DNA from: Verrucomicrobiota bacterium
GTDB taxonomy: Bacteria > Verrucomicrobiota > Verrucomicrobiia > JADLBR01
DNA: 64,000 nucleotides
Reading direction: 5' to 3'
Assembly (NCBI GenBank): GCA_029560585.1
Contig: JAKQKQ010000041.1
Coordinates: forward strand, 33,413-97,412
The notes beneath the pieces were generated by a model. It saw only the letters and a list, made by a program, of their open reading frames with translations. It searched no databases and was not told the DNA's origin. A program made the position numbers and the translations under genes. Shown one piece after another: positions 25,181 to 32,945 of the stretch; positions within the stretch are counted from its first letter, which is position 1, and each line of letters begins with the position of its first letter.

Positions 25181-26452
25181 ATGGAACGGGAGGTCCGCTT
25201 CGCCTTTGCGGGAGATTTGCTGATCAGCCAGAGTTTTTCGGATGGCACGCCACCGGAGCTGTTGCGTTTGGTGGAACTGATTCGTTCGGCGGATCTGGCG
25301 GTGGGGAATCTGGAGATGCTGTTCCACGATTTCGAGGGCTTTCCGGCCGCTGCGAGCGGCGGCACGCACTTGCGCGGGGAACCGGCGTTGCTGGAGGAGT
25401 TGAAGTGGGCGGGTTTCCGGTCGGTGTCGCTGGCGAACAATCATGTTGGGGACTATGGGACGGGGGGAATGCTCGCCCACCTGGCGAACGTCGAGGCTTC
25501 GGGGCTCATGCACGCGGGGCTCGGGAGGCATTTGGACATGGCGCGGGCGCCGGCCTTCATGGATTCGGCGGCGGGGCGCGTGGCGCTCATCTCATGTACC
25601 GCGACTTTCCCGAGCGGGACGGATGCGGGCCGCAAGCGCGCCGACGTCCACGGTCGACCGGGGGTGAATCCATTGAGGCTTACGACGGTATACCGGGTGG
25701 ACGATGCGGGCATGGCGGCTGCGCGGACGCTCCAGAAGCAACTCGGCGAAAAGGCGCCGGGTCCTGAGGCCGCCCAGCTTATTCTGGCGGGTAGGCGATT
25801 CCAGCGTTCGGCCGTCCCGGGTGTCGCGAAGGAGATCGACGAGAGGGATCGTGCCGAGATACTCGCGTCCATCCGCGCCGCACGCGGGGCGGCCGACTGG
25901 GTGATTTTTTCGCTGCACGCGCACCAGGGCGAAGGCGGTGACCGGAATACTCCAACCACGTGCCTCCGTGAATTCTCTCGGGCTGCGGTCGAGGCGGGTG
26001 CCGACGTCGTTGTCGGGCACGGCCCGCACGTGCTCCGCGGCATCGAGATCCACAAGGGTAGGCCGATTTTTCACAGTCTCGGAAATTTCTTCTTTCAGGT
26101 CGAGGGCGTGGATCGCTTTCCCTCCGAGGTTTACGAAGGATTGGGACTCGGGCCCGAATCGACGCCCGAGGACGTGCGCGCGCTTTGGCGCAGGACGCGA
26201 AGCTCGCGGCTGTCGGCTGATCCGCGCTGGTCGGAATCGGTTTTGGCGATGCCGATCTTCCGGGCCGGGAGCCTGGAACGGATCGAACTATTCCCGGTGA
26301 CCTTGGAGCGGGCTGAGGATTCCGCGTGGTGCGGTGCCCCGCGGCTGGCCGCGGGCAACGACGCGATCCGGATCTTGCAGCGCCTGGAGGAACGGTCCGC
26401 GGCTCTTGGAACGACCGTCCGGATCCAAGGGGGTCGTGGGCTCGTGGCCTGA
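25181..26452 (+). CDS. CapA-family metallophosphatase-like protein
   Basis: From ATG 25181 the protein is 423 aa; GTG 25154 would add 9 residues. It shows the CapA/PgsA signature: VRFAFAGDLLISQSF, ADLAVGNLEMLF, FRSVSLANNHVGDYG, ADWVIFSLHAHQGEG, VEAGADVVVGHGPHVLRGIE and RPIFHSLGNFFFQ. The D, N and H residues match the calcineurin-like metal site. CapA proteins take part in capsule or poly-gamma-glutamate export and turnover in Bacillus, but stand-alone homologues are widespread and their job is often unknown. There is no capB/capC beside it and no signal peptide, so a cytoplasmic phosphoesterase role is as likely as capsule synthesis. Confidence 0.78.
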   Translation: MEREVRFAFAGDLLISQSFSDGTPPELLRLVELIRSADLAVGNLEMLFHDFEGFPAAASGGTHLRGEPALLEELKWAGFRSVSLANNHVGDYGTGGMLAHLANVEASGLMHAGLGRHLDMARAPAFMDSAAGRVALISCTATFPSGTDAGRKRADVHGRPGVNPLRLTTVYRVDDAGMAAARTLQKQLGEKAPGPEAAQLILAGRRFQRSAVPGVAKEIDERDRAEILASIRAARGAADWVIFSLHAHQGEGGDRNTPTTCLREFSRAAVEAGADVVVGHGPHVLRGIEIHKGRPIFHSLGNFFFQVEGVDRFPSEVYEGLGLGPESTPEDVRALWRRTRSSRLSADPRWSESVLAMPIFRAGSLERIELFPVTLERAEDSAWCGAPRLAAGNDAIRILQRLEERSAALGTTVRIQGGRGLVA

Positions 26453-26606
26453 CTCGAAAATTCAGACACCGAATCGTAGGAGCCTGCTTGCAGGCGATCC
26501 CATGCGCGAATCGCGCGCAAGCGCGCTCCTACGTCCCATTTTTCTGCCCCGGTGGTGCCCCCCAAGGCCCGTCGTCGGGCGGGCGCGCGGGGCATGGGAT
26601 CTAGCC
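26449..26606. repeat. Long dispersed repeat, copy A, with REP-like hairpin core
   Basis: The core (26476-26532) pairs GTAGGAGCCTGCTTGCAGGC and GCGCGCAAGCGCGCTCCTAC at its two ends (GTAGGAG/CTCCTAC), with small palindromes inside each arm. Flanks from CTGACTC...AAAATTCAG to GGCATGGGATCTAGCC recur around 46017-46151 (copy B), so the mobile unit is longer than the hairpin. Copy A has an extra 30-base GC-rich insert before the last block. The element lies directly after the CapA-like gene. Confidence 0.75.
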
Positions 26607-26674
26607 AGAGACTTCGGGCGCTGTTCTCGGGCGCGGCTCGTGCCCCGACCCAGGATCCGGGCCGGGAGGGCTTT

Positions 26675-26812
26675 GGACTGCGGTGGCAGAGTCCGGCAAC
26701 CGCCGGACGACGCCACCGCTTTGGCTGCGCGCGAAGCGCGAGCCGGGACCATCGGCTTCGGCTCCGCCGGGGGCAAAAGCGGTGTCGCCGCTTCGCTCTG
26801 CCACCGCAGTCC
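26675..26812. repeat. 138-bp nested palindrome with 17-bp perfect arms
   Basis: The ends GGACTGCGGTGGCAGAG (26675-26691) and CTCTGCCACCGCAGTCC (26796-26812) are exact inverse copies. Inside lies a second pair, CGCCACCGCTTT near 26711 and AAAGCGGTGTCG near 26776. Elements of this type (words such as CTGCGGTGGCAGAG and CGACACCGCTTT) recur, as I recall, in Verrucomicrobiota genomes. It carries no gene and looks like a small non-autonomous mobile palindrome. The gap 26453-27055 otherwise holds only repeats. Confidence 0.7.
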
Positions 26813-27015
26813 ATAACGGCGCCGCTCCCAGAAGTTTTACCATGAATAGTCCGGCGCGCTGACCTGGAACTTCGCACGCGTTTGGCGTCTCGCAGAGACG
26901 CCCAACAAGTCTTGTAGGCCGCCTGTGTCAGGCGGCGGCGGGCGTCAAGTTGCCCCATCAATGATGCGGCGCGCTCTCGAGTCAGGTGAACCCCGCCGCG
27001 CGCCGGCGGCGAGGC

Positions 27016-27060
27016 TAAGCCCGGATATTTCAGGCTTCCGCGTGAATCATGCAGGCTAGC
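27016..27060. repeat. TAGCCCGGATATTTCA-type hairpin repeat, degenerate copy
   Basis: TAAGCCCGGATATTTCAGG...GCAGGCTAGC resembles the copy at 46149-46191 but has lost the perfect stem. It ends at the last codons of rbfA (27056) and may once have served as a terminator for the operon that ends there. Confidence 0.5.
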
Positions 27061-27442
27061 TGGCAGTCTCTGGAGGGGGAACTGGCTCGTCCGGCGCGGG
27101 GGGCGGGAGGTTGTCGAGGATCTGGAGGATGCGGGTGCCTTCCTCGACGGAGTGGTCGGAGATGAAGTGGAGATGGGGCGTGAATTTCATCTTGATGTGG
27201 CGCCCTATGATGTGCTGCAACTCTCCACGGACCTCTGCGGCGCGGGCCAGGACTTGCTCCTCGAGTTTGGCCTCGCCGCCGATGAGGCTCAGGTAGACGT
27301 CGGCGTGCCGGAGGTCGGCCGCGATGCGGACTCGGTTGACGGTCAGCAGGGCACCGGGGGGCAAGGGCACGAGTTTGAGCAGGGCGCGAGCGAGTTCGCG
27401 GCGGAGGACCTCATTGATTCGCTGGAGGCGATGCTGTGCCAT
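27056..27442 (-). CDS. rbfA: Ribosome-binding factor A
   Basis: The 128-aa product has the RbfA KH-type fold: RLQRINEVLRRELARALLKL (helix 1), LLTVNRVRIAADLRHADVYL (strand with the conserved V-x-x-D-L-xx-A-x-V pattern), then HIIGRHIKMKFTPHLHFISD and SVEEGTRILQILDNL. RbfA binds the 30S subunit and helps 16S rRNA 5'-end maturation. The Pro-rich C-terminal tail is slightly longer than usual. It is the last gene of nusA-infB-rbfA on the minus strand, 29 bases after infB. ATG 27442 is the only sensible start. Confidence 0.93.
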   Translation of the reverse strand: MAQHRLQRINEVLRRELARALLKLVPLPPGALLTVNRVRIAADLRHADVYLSLIGGEAKLEEQVLARAAEVRGELQHIIGRHIKMKFTPHLHFISDHSVEEGTRILQILDNLPPPAPDEPVPPPETAS

Positions 27443-27471
27443 GGTGGCTGCGCCATAACCGGAAATCCGGC

Positions 27472-29742
27472 TCAGAGTTGCTGGGGGATCTTCTCAAGCT
27501 GGTAGCACTCGATGAGATCGCCGGCCATGTACTCGTCGAAGTTGCCGAGGCGGATGCCGCACTCCAGGCCGTTGCGGACCTCGTTGACCTCATCCTGGAA
27601 ACGCTTGAGGGTGACGATCTGCCCGTCGTAGATGGGCTGGCGATTGCGCAGGACGCGCGCGCGCCCGCTCTTGGTGATGCGGCCGTTGACGACGGCGCAG
27701 CCCGCGACGCGGTATTTGGATAGGTCGATGACCTTCTTGCAGAGGGCGGCGCCGACGGTGCTCTCGCGCTCGATGGGGTCGAGCAGACCGGCCATGGCGT
27801 CGCGCACCTGGTCGATCAGCTCGTAGATGATGCTGAAGAGCTTGATCTGGACGCCCTCGCGCTTGGCGGCCGTGGCGGCGCTGTTCTCGGTGCGGGTGGC
27901 GAAACCGATAACAACGGCGTTGGATGCGGCGGCGAGATTGATGTCGGACTCGGTGATGGGCCCCACGGCGCCGTGGATGATCTCCATAGAGACCTTTTCC
28001 GAATGGATGTTGTTGAGGGCGGTCGAGATGGCCTCGAGGGAACCCTGGACATCGGCCTTGAGAACGACCTTGAGGACCTTGGCCTTGACGGCGTCCAGTG
28101 CCTCGAAGAGGTTCTCGAGGGTGACGCCGGTGCGACTCTCCAGTTTGCCGAGGCGTTTCTGGTTGAGGCGCTGCTCGGAGGTTTCGCGCGCCTCGCGCTC
28201 GTTGCGGACGACCTCGAAGGGTTCGCCGGCGACGGGCACGCCGCTGAACCCGATGACCTTGACGGGCATCGCGGGGGTGGCCTGTTTCACGTTGCGGCCA
28301 CGGTCGTCGATCATGCCCTTGACCTTGCCCCAGTAGTCGCCGCACAGGAAGGTGTCGCCGACGCGGAGGGTGCCGACCTGGATCAGGACGGTGGCCGTGG
28401 GTCCTCGGCCGCTCTCGAGCGCGGCCTCAATGATGCGGCCCTTGGCGAGTCCCTTGACGGGGGCCTTGAGCTCAAGGATTTCGGTGAGCGCGGCCATGTT
28501 TTCGAGGAGCCGATCGATGCCCAGTTTCTTGGTGGCGGAGACCTCGCAGACGATGGTGTCGCCGCCCCAGTCTTCGGCGACGAGGCCCTGATCCTGAAGC
28601 TGCTTCTTGGTGCGCTCTACGTTGGCCCCGGGCACGTCGATCTTGTTGATGGCGACGATGATCTTGACGTTCGCGGCCTTGGCGTGAGAGATGGCCTCCA
28701 TCGTTTGGGGCATGATGCCGTCATCGGCCGCGACGACGAGGACGACGATGTCGGTGACGTTGGCGCCACGGGCGCGCATGGCGGAGAAGGCGGCGTGGCC
28801 CGGGGTATCGAGGAAGGTGATTCGCTGTTTATCGTGCTCGACGGTGTAGGCGCCGATGTGCTGGGTGATGCCGCCCGCCTCGCCCGCGACGACATTGGCC
28901 TTGCGGATCGCGTCCATGAGGGACGTCTTGCCGTGATCGACGTGGCCCATGAAAGTAATGATCGGGGGTCGGGCGATCACGTCGTCTGCGAGCGCCTTCG
29001 CCACGGCAACGATCTCCGGCTCGACGGGGACGACCGGGGCAACGGGCGGCGGCGGGGAGCCGCGCTTTTCGACCTCGAGGGTGAATCCGCGAGCGGTGCA
29101 GACCTTTTTGGCCACCTCGGTATCGAGCGCCTGGGTGAGGCTGGCGAACACGTTCATGCCCATCAGATCGTGGATGATCTGGTAGGGTTTGGCGCCGAGG
29201 TGTTCGGCGAGATCCTTGACGGTGATCGGCGGTTTGAGGTGGAGGATCTTGGGCGGCTCGGCCGCCGGCGCCTCGGCCGATGGCGCGACCGGCGGCGGTG
29301 GCTCGGAGACTGGTGGCACGGCGACTGGGGCCACGGCCTGTGGTGCGGCGACCGCTGTGGCGGCTGGCTTGGCGTGTGGTGCGGTCGGGGACGTTTTTGA
29401 GGGTGCTGCGGGCTTGGCCTTGGCCGCGGGCGCCGCCGTGATCTCCGGGGCGGGCGCGGGCGAGGCTACCGCGGCGGTGGGCGCGGTAGCCTCCGCGGGT
29501 TTCGCGGTGGCCTTCGGGCGAGACGGTCGCTTGGCATGAGCCTTGGTCGCGACGGCGTGTTCGTGTGCGTGCGTGGAGGTCTTCTTTTCCGTGGCGTGGT
29601 GGGCGGGTTCAGCGTGCGCCTTGGCCGACGCTTTGGCGGCCGATGGTTTCTTGGCAGCGGGCGGGGCCTTGGGCCGGGCCGTCGTCGAGCTCTTCTTCTT
29701 GGTTGGGGAGGCGCTCGGCATAGCGGTTTGCGACGTTGTCAA
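27472..29742 (-). CDS. infB: Translation initiation factor IF-2
   Basis: A 756-aa protein with an Ala/Lys/Pro-rich, low-complexity N-terminus (about 1-165), an IF2_N-like helical segment ([20 protein letters not shown]), the GTPase domain ([36 protein letters not shown]) and the C-terminal domains that bind initiator tRNA. It delivers fMet-tRNA to the 30S subunit. The TTG at 29742 directly follows the TGA of nusA and lies 4 bases after GGAGG, so TTG is the likely start. An ATG at 29721 lacks such a site. The long N-terminal tail is typical of high-GC PVC genomes. Confidence 0.95.
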   Translation of the reverse strand: MTTSQTAMPSASPTKKKSSTTARPKAPPAAKKPSAAKASAKAHAEPAHHATEKKTSTHAHEHAVATKAHAKRPSRPKATAKPAEATAPTAAVASPAPAPEITAAPAAKAKPAAPSKTSPTAPHAKPAATAVAAPQAVAPVAVPPVSEPPPPVAPSAEAPAAEPPKILHLKPPITVKDLAEHLGAKPYQIIHDLMGMNVFASLTQALDTEVAKKVCTARGFTLEVEKRGSPPPPVAPVVPVEPEIVAVAKALADDVIARPPIITFMGHVDHGKTSLMDAIRKANVVAGEAGGITQHIGAYTVEHDKQRITFLDTPGHAAFSAMRARGANVTDIVVLVVAADDGIMPQTMEAISHAKAANVKIIVAINKIDVPGANVERTKKQLQDQGLVAEDWGGDTIVCEVSATKKLGIDRLLENMAALTEILELKAPVKGLAKGRIIEAALESGRGPTATVLIQVGTLRVGDTFLCGDYWGKVKGMIDDRGRNVKQATPAMPVKVIGFSGVPVAGEPFEVVRNEREARETSEQRLNQKRLGKLESRTGVTLENLFEALDAVKAKVLKVVLKADVQGSLEAISTALNNIHSEKVSMEIIHGAVGPITESDINLAAASNAVVIGFATRTENSAATAAKREGVQIKLFSIIYELIDQVRDAMAGLLDPIERESTVGAALCKKVIDLSKYRVAGCAVVNGRITKSGRARVLRNRQPIYDGQIVTLKRFQDEVNEVRNGLECGIRLGNFDEYMAGDLIECYQLEKIPQQL

Positions 29743-31098
29743 TCAGCCTCCGGTGGGCCCGGCAGATGGTTGCTCCGAAGAGACGCTTTCTCCATCTGAG
29801 GCAGGCGCGGTTTCCGCCGTGGGGACTTGGGGGGCGTCGGCTGTTGGGGCGGGCTCTTGGTGGGAGAGTTTGGCGAGGGCTTCGGTCAGGGCGGCGGCGA
29901 CGCCAGGTTCTGGGATGGCACCTTCGAGGTCTGCCGCTTCAGCCTCCTTCAGCGCGCCAACGGTGGGGAAGCCATAGACGACGGCGAGCCGCGCGATATC
30001 CACACTGACGCCCAGGGCCGCGGCCATTTCGACGGCCGCCTTCTGGACCTTGCCCTGGAACTGTTCCTCGACGCTCTCGTCGCGGCGGATGTCGATCTCC
30101 CAGCCGGTGAGCTTTTGGGTCAGGCGGGCGTTCTGGCCACGTTTGCCAATTGCCAGAGAGAGGTTCTCTTCGTCCACGGTGACGGTGACGCGGCGGTTGG
30201 TCTCATCGAATTCCAGGGCCTTGATCTTGGCGGGTTTGAGCGCCTCCACCACGAGTTCGCGGATGTTGTCCGACCAGCGAAAGATATCCACTCGCTCATT
30301 GTTGAGTTCGCGGACGATGTTCTTGACGCGGGAACCGCGAATGCCGACGCAGGCGCCCACGGGATCGACCTTGTCCTGCTTGGAGCCGACGGCGATCTTG
30401 GTGCGGTAGCCGGGTTCCCGGGCCATGGCGCGGATTTCGACGGCGCCGTTGGTGAGCTCATTGCACTCAAGCTCAAAGAGGCGGCGGACGAAACTGGGGT
30501 GGCTCCGGCTGAGGATGATCTCGGGCCCGCGGGTGGTCATTTCGACGGAGAGGACCAGCGCCCTGAGCCGATCGCCCACCTGGTATTCCTCGGTCGGCAC
30601 GCGCTCGGGCTGGGGCATGATGCCTTCAAACTTGCCGAGGTCGATTATCACATCGGACTTGACGAAGCGGCGCACCGTGCCGGTGACGATGTCGTTGACC
30701 CGTCCCCGGAACTCGTCGTAGATCATCTTCTTCTCTTCGCCGCGCAGGCCCTGCATGATGGCCTGTTTGACTGCCTGGGCGGCGATGCGGCCCATATCCT
30801 TTGGCGTGACCTCGATCTCGTAGGTTTGGCCGAGCAGGCAGGAGGGGAGGCGTTTTCGGGCGTCGGTCAGGCTGATTTGCTCGAAGGGTTTTGTGACGTG
30901 GGTGACAACCGATAGCTTCGCGAATGCCTTTATATCACCCGACTTACGATCGATCGTGCAGCGCAGGTCGCGAGCGGGCCCTTGGGCCTTGACGGTCGCC
31001 TGGAGCAGGGCAGATTCGACCATCGCGAAAAGGGTGTCTCTTGGGATACCCTTTTCCCGCTCGAACTGGTCTATCACGCTCAGCAGTTCCGCACTCAT
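29743..31098 (-). CDS. nusA: Transcription termination/antitermination factor NusA
   Basis: The 451-aa protein has the NusA N-domain (SAELLSVIDQFEREKGIPRD, FAMVESALLQATVKAQGP), the S1 domain (GRVNDIVTGTVRRF, DVIIDLGKFEGIMPQPER) and two KH domains (VGACVGIRGSRVKNIVRELN, VDEENLSLAIGKRGQNARLT). It binds RNA polymerase and modulates pausing, termination and rRNA antitermination. After the KH domains only a short acidic, low-complexity tail follows, without the long C-terminal repeats of Proteobacteria. The usual upstream rimP is missing; a terminator-like hairpin sits just ahead instead. Start ATG 31098 is preferred to TTG 31104. The stop TGA abuts the infB start. Confidence 0.95.
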   Translation of the reverse strand: MSAELLSVIDQFEREKGIPRDTLFAMVESALLQATVKAQGPARDLRCTIDRKSGDIKAFAKLSVVTHVTKPFEQISLTDARKRLPSCLLGQTYEIEVTPKDMGRIAAQAVKQAIMQGLRGEEKKMIYDEFRGRVNDIVTGTVRRFVKSDVIIDLGKFEGIMPQPERVPTEEYQVGDRLRALVLSVEMTTRGPEIILSRSHPSFVRRLFELECNELTNGAVEIRAMAREPGYRTKIAVGSKQDKVDPVGACVGIRGSRVKNIVRELNNERVDIFRWSDNIRELVVEALKPAKIKALEFDETNRRVTVTVDEENLSLAIGKRGQNARLTQKLTGWEIDIRRDESVEEQFQGKVQKAAVEMAAALGVSVDIARLAVVYGFPTVGALKEAEAADLEGAIPEPGVAAALTEALAKLSHQEPAPTADAPQVPTAETAPASDGESVSSEQPSAGPTGG

Positions 31099-31130
31099 CG
31101 TCAATCAACAAATCTTCTGCCCTAACCCGG

Positions 31131-31166
31131 AGAAAGAAAAGGCGGGTCGCACTGCCAACCCGCCTT
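31131..31166 (-). terminator. Hairpin with T-tract between the protease gene and nusA
   Basis: AAGGCGGGT (31139-31147) and ACCCGCCTT (31158-31166) form a 9-bp stem with a 10-base loop. On the minus strand it is followed by TTTTCTTTC, so it reads as an intrinsic terminator for the protease gene. It lies only about 30 bases before the nusA start, so it might also act as an attenuator of the nusA operon. Confidence 0.65.
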
Positions 31167-31240
31167 CGCCGAGTCATGCTGAAACCAAAACTATACGGCA
31201 AGCCCTTGGGGCGTCAACCCCAATCCCAGCCCTCGATGGG

Positions 31241-31376
31241 TGTTTGGCAGGGCTCTTGGTTCGCTCGACCGAAGCCGTTGGAGTCCAGGCTTTAGCCTGT
31301 TTCGTGCCCGATTCAACCGAGAGGCGGAACTCCAACAGGTTGCTGTCGAATAACCAAGAGCCCTGGGGTGTTTGGC
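31241..31376. repeat. Nested inverted/direct repeat between nusA and the protease gene
   Basis: Outer arms AGGGCTCTTGGT (31249-31260) and ACCAAGAGCCCT (31353-31364) are exact inverse copies, and GGTGTTTGGC flanks both sides directly (near 31238 and 31367). Inside, GTTGGAGT (31277-31284) pairs with ACTCCAAC (31329-31336), and CAGGCTTTAGCCTG (31286-31299) is itself a palindrome. The GTTGGAGT...TTTAG words are familiar from Verrucomicrobiota repeat elements. It holds no gene. Confidence 0.6.
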
Positions 31377-31384
31377 CGGGTTCG

Positions 31385-32899
31385 CTAATCCGTTTTGCGA
31401 ATCAGCGCGTAGCCCTGGCGTTTATCCTTTACGAAGAAAACGAGTGCGCCCTTCTTGACGTCGATTTCCTTGATGCGTTTCTCGTAATCCTCCGGGCTTG
31501 CGACGGGCTGCCGGTCGATGGCGGTTATGAGGGTGCCGACGCGCAGGTCGAATTCTGCGCCGAGGCCCTCCTCCTCGACCTCCGTGACGACCACGCCGGG
31601 GGCATCGCTCAGCTCGAACCGATCGCGGAGTTCGTCGCTGGCGGCCTCGACGCGGATGCCGAGGGGATCCTTCTCCTTTCGCTGGGCGGGTCCGCCTGCC
31701 TTGGCGGCGGTCTCTTCATCTCGCGGCATGGCGCCGAGCTGTATCTTCAACTTGAGCTCTTGGGCCTTTTCTCCCGGTTTGGCGCGGAGGACGGTGAGCA
31801 GCACCTGCTGGTCGGCCTTCTTCCGCACGATCTCATAGATGAGGTCCGATGCGGAGATCACCGGGACGCCATCGACGGCGGTGATGACATCGAAAGGTTT
31901 GATCTCCGAGGCCGCGGCCGGGGCGCTGGGCTCGATGGTTTCCACCACGACGCCCTGATAGGTGCCGGGGTAGTAGGCGGCGGCGTCGGGGTGGTGGCGG
32001 ATCGAGCTGATGCGGATTCCGAGCCATGGCCTGGTGACGACGCCCTTGTCGATGAGCTGCTGGCTGATGGACGATACCAGGTCGGCGGGAATGGCGAAGC
32101 CGACGGACGTGCCGATGCCGCGGATGAGCGTATTGATGCCGATGACCTCCCCGTCGATGTTGCACAGCGGCCCACCGCTGTTGCCGGGATTGATGGGCGC
32201 GGTTGTCTGCAGGTATTGGACGTAGTGGGAGGGCATGAATTGCTGGCTCATGGATTCGCCACGCTTCTTGCCGCTGAGCCAGCCCACCGAATACGAGTAT
32301 TCGAGTTGGAAAGGGGCGCCGACGGCGATGGTCCACTGGCCGATCCGGGCGCTGCCGGCGTCGCCGAGTTTGGCGGGCACGAGGTTGGTGGCATCGATTT
32401 TGACGACGGCGAGGTCCGCCTGTGGTTCTGAACCCACGAGAGTGGCCTCGTGCTTGGTGCCGTCGCGGAGGTAGACCCAGATCTTGGTGGCGCCCTCGAT
32501 GACGTGGTTGTTTGTGACGATGTAGCCGTCCGCGCGGATGATGGTCCCGGAACCCTGGTTTTGGGGGGCCTCTTGCCTGGGGTGGGACTTGCGCGGTTTG
32601 GGCGGCGGCAATTCGTCCTTATTGGATTTCTTCTTCTGGGGTTCCTCCCCCTCATTGGGGCGCTCGTCGCCGGGCGCATCGAAGAACATGCGCCAGACGA
32701 TGTCGCGCTCGTCATCGGGTTTTTCGGCCTCGATGACCACGACGGAAGGTGCGACCTCCTCGAAAGCGGCGACGAAGTCCGCCTCGAGCTGGTGCGCGAG
32801 GGTGCCGGGGGCGGGCGGGTTGGTTTGCGCCGCGTGCAGCTGCGATGCCAAGAGGGCCGCAATCGACGCAGAGGTTTTCCACAGTTTCAGAATGGGCAT
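31385..32899 (-). CDS. HtrA/DegP-type periplasmic serine protease with two PDZ domains
   Basis: From ATG 32899 the product is 504 aa, with a signal peptide (KLWKTSASIAALLASQLHAA). The trypsin-like domain shows the triad H132 (VTNNHVIEG), D162 (ADLAVVKI) and S241 (NPGNSGGPL). A Lys/Pro-rich insert (about 78-115) lies before the first catalytic strand. PDZ1 (about 300-375: VVVETIEPSAPA, PFDVITAVDGVPV) and PDZ2 (about 420-500: VVVTEVEEEGLG, VGTLITAIDRQPV) follow. It should degrade or chaperone misfolded envelope proteins. The frame extends upstream to 33292, but the region before 32899 overlaps the neighbouring gene and is not conserved-looking. It lies 46 bases after the large lipoprotein gene. 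Confidence 0.9.
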   Translation of the reverse strand: MPILKLWKTSASIAALLASQLHAAQTNPPAPGTLAHQLEADFVAAFEEVAPSVVVIEAEKPDDERDIVWRMFFDAPGDERPNEGEEPQKKKSNKDELPPPKPRKSHPRQEAPQNQGSGTIIRADGYIVTNNHVIEGATKIWVYLRDGTKHEATLVGSEPQADLAVVKIDATNLVPAKLGDAGSARIGQWTIAVGAPFQLEYSYSVGWLSGKKRGESMSQQFMPSHYVQYLQTTAPINPGNSGGPLCNIDGEVIGINTLIRGIGTSVGFAIPADLVSSISQQLIDKGVVTRPWLGIRISSIRHHPDAAAYYPGTYQGVVVETIEPSAPAAASEIKPFDVITAVDGVPVISASDLIYEIVRKKADQQVLLTVLRAKPGEKAQELKLKIQLGAMPRDEETAAKAGGPAQRKEKDPLGIRVEAASDELRDRFELSDAPGVVVTEVEEEGLGAEFDLRVGTLITAIDRQPVASPEDYEKRIKEIDVKKGALVFFVKDKRQGYALIRKTD

Positions 32900-32945
32900 A
32901 AGAAAACAATTATCGGCGAGAAATGGCCGATGCACAAGTGCGGGT

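Noticed and set aside
27973..29400. 475-aa plus-strand frame opposite infB
   Set aside because: A Gly/Asp/Leu-rich shadow of the IF-2 gene.
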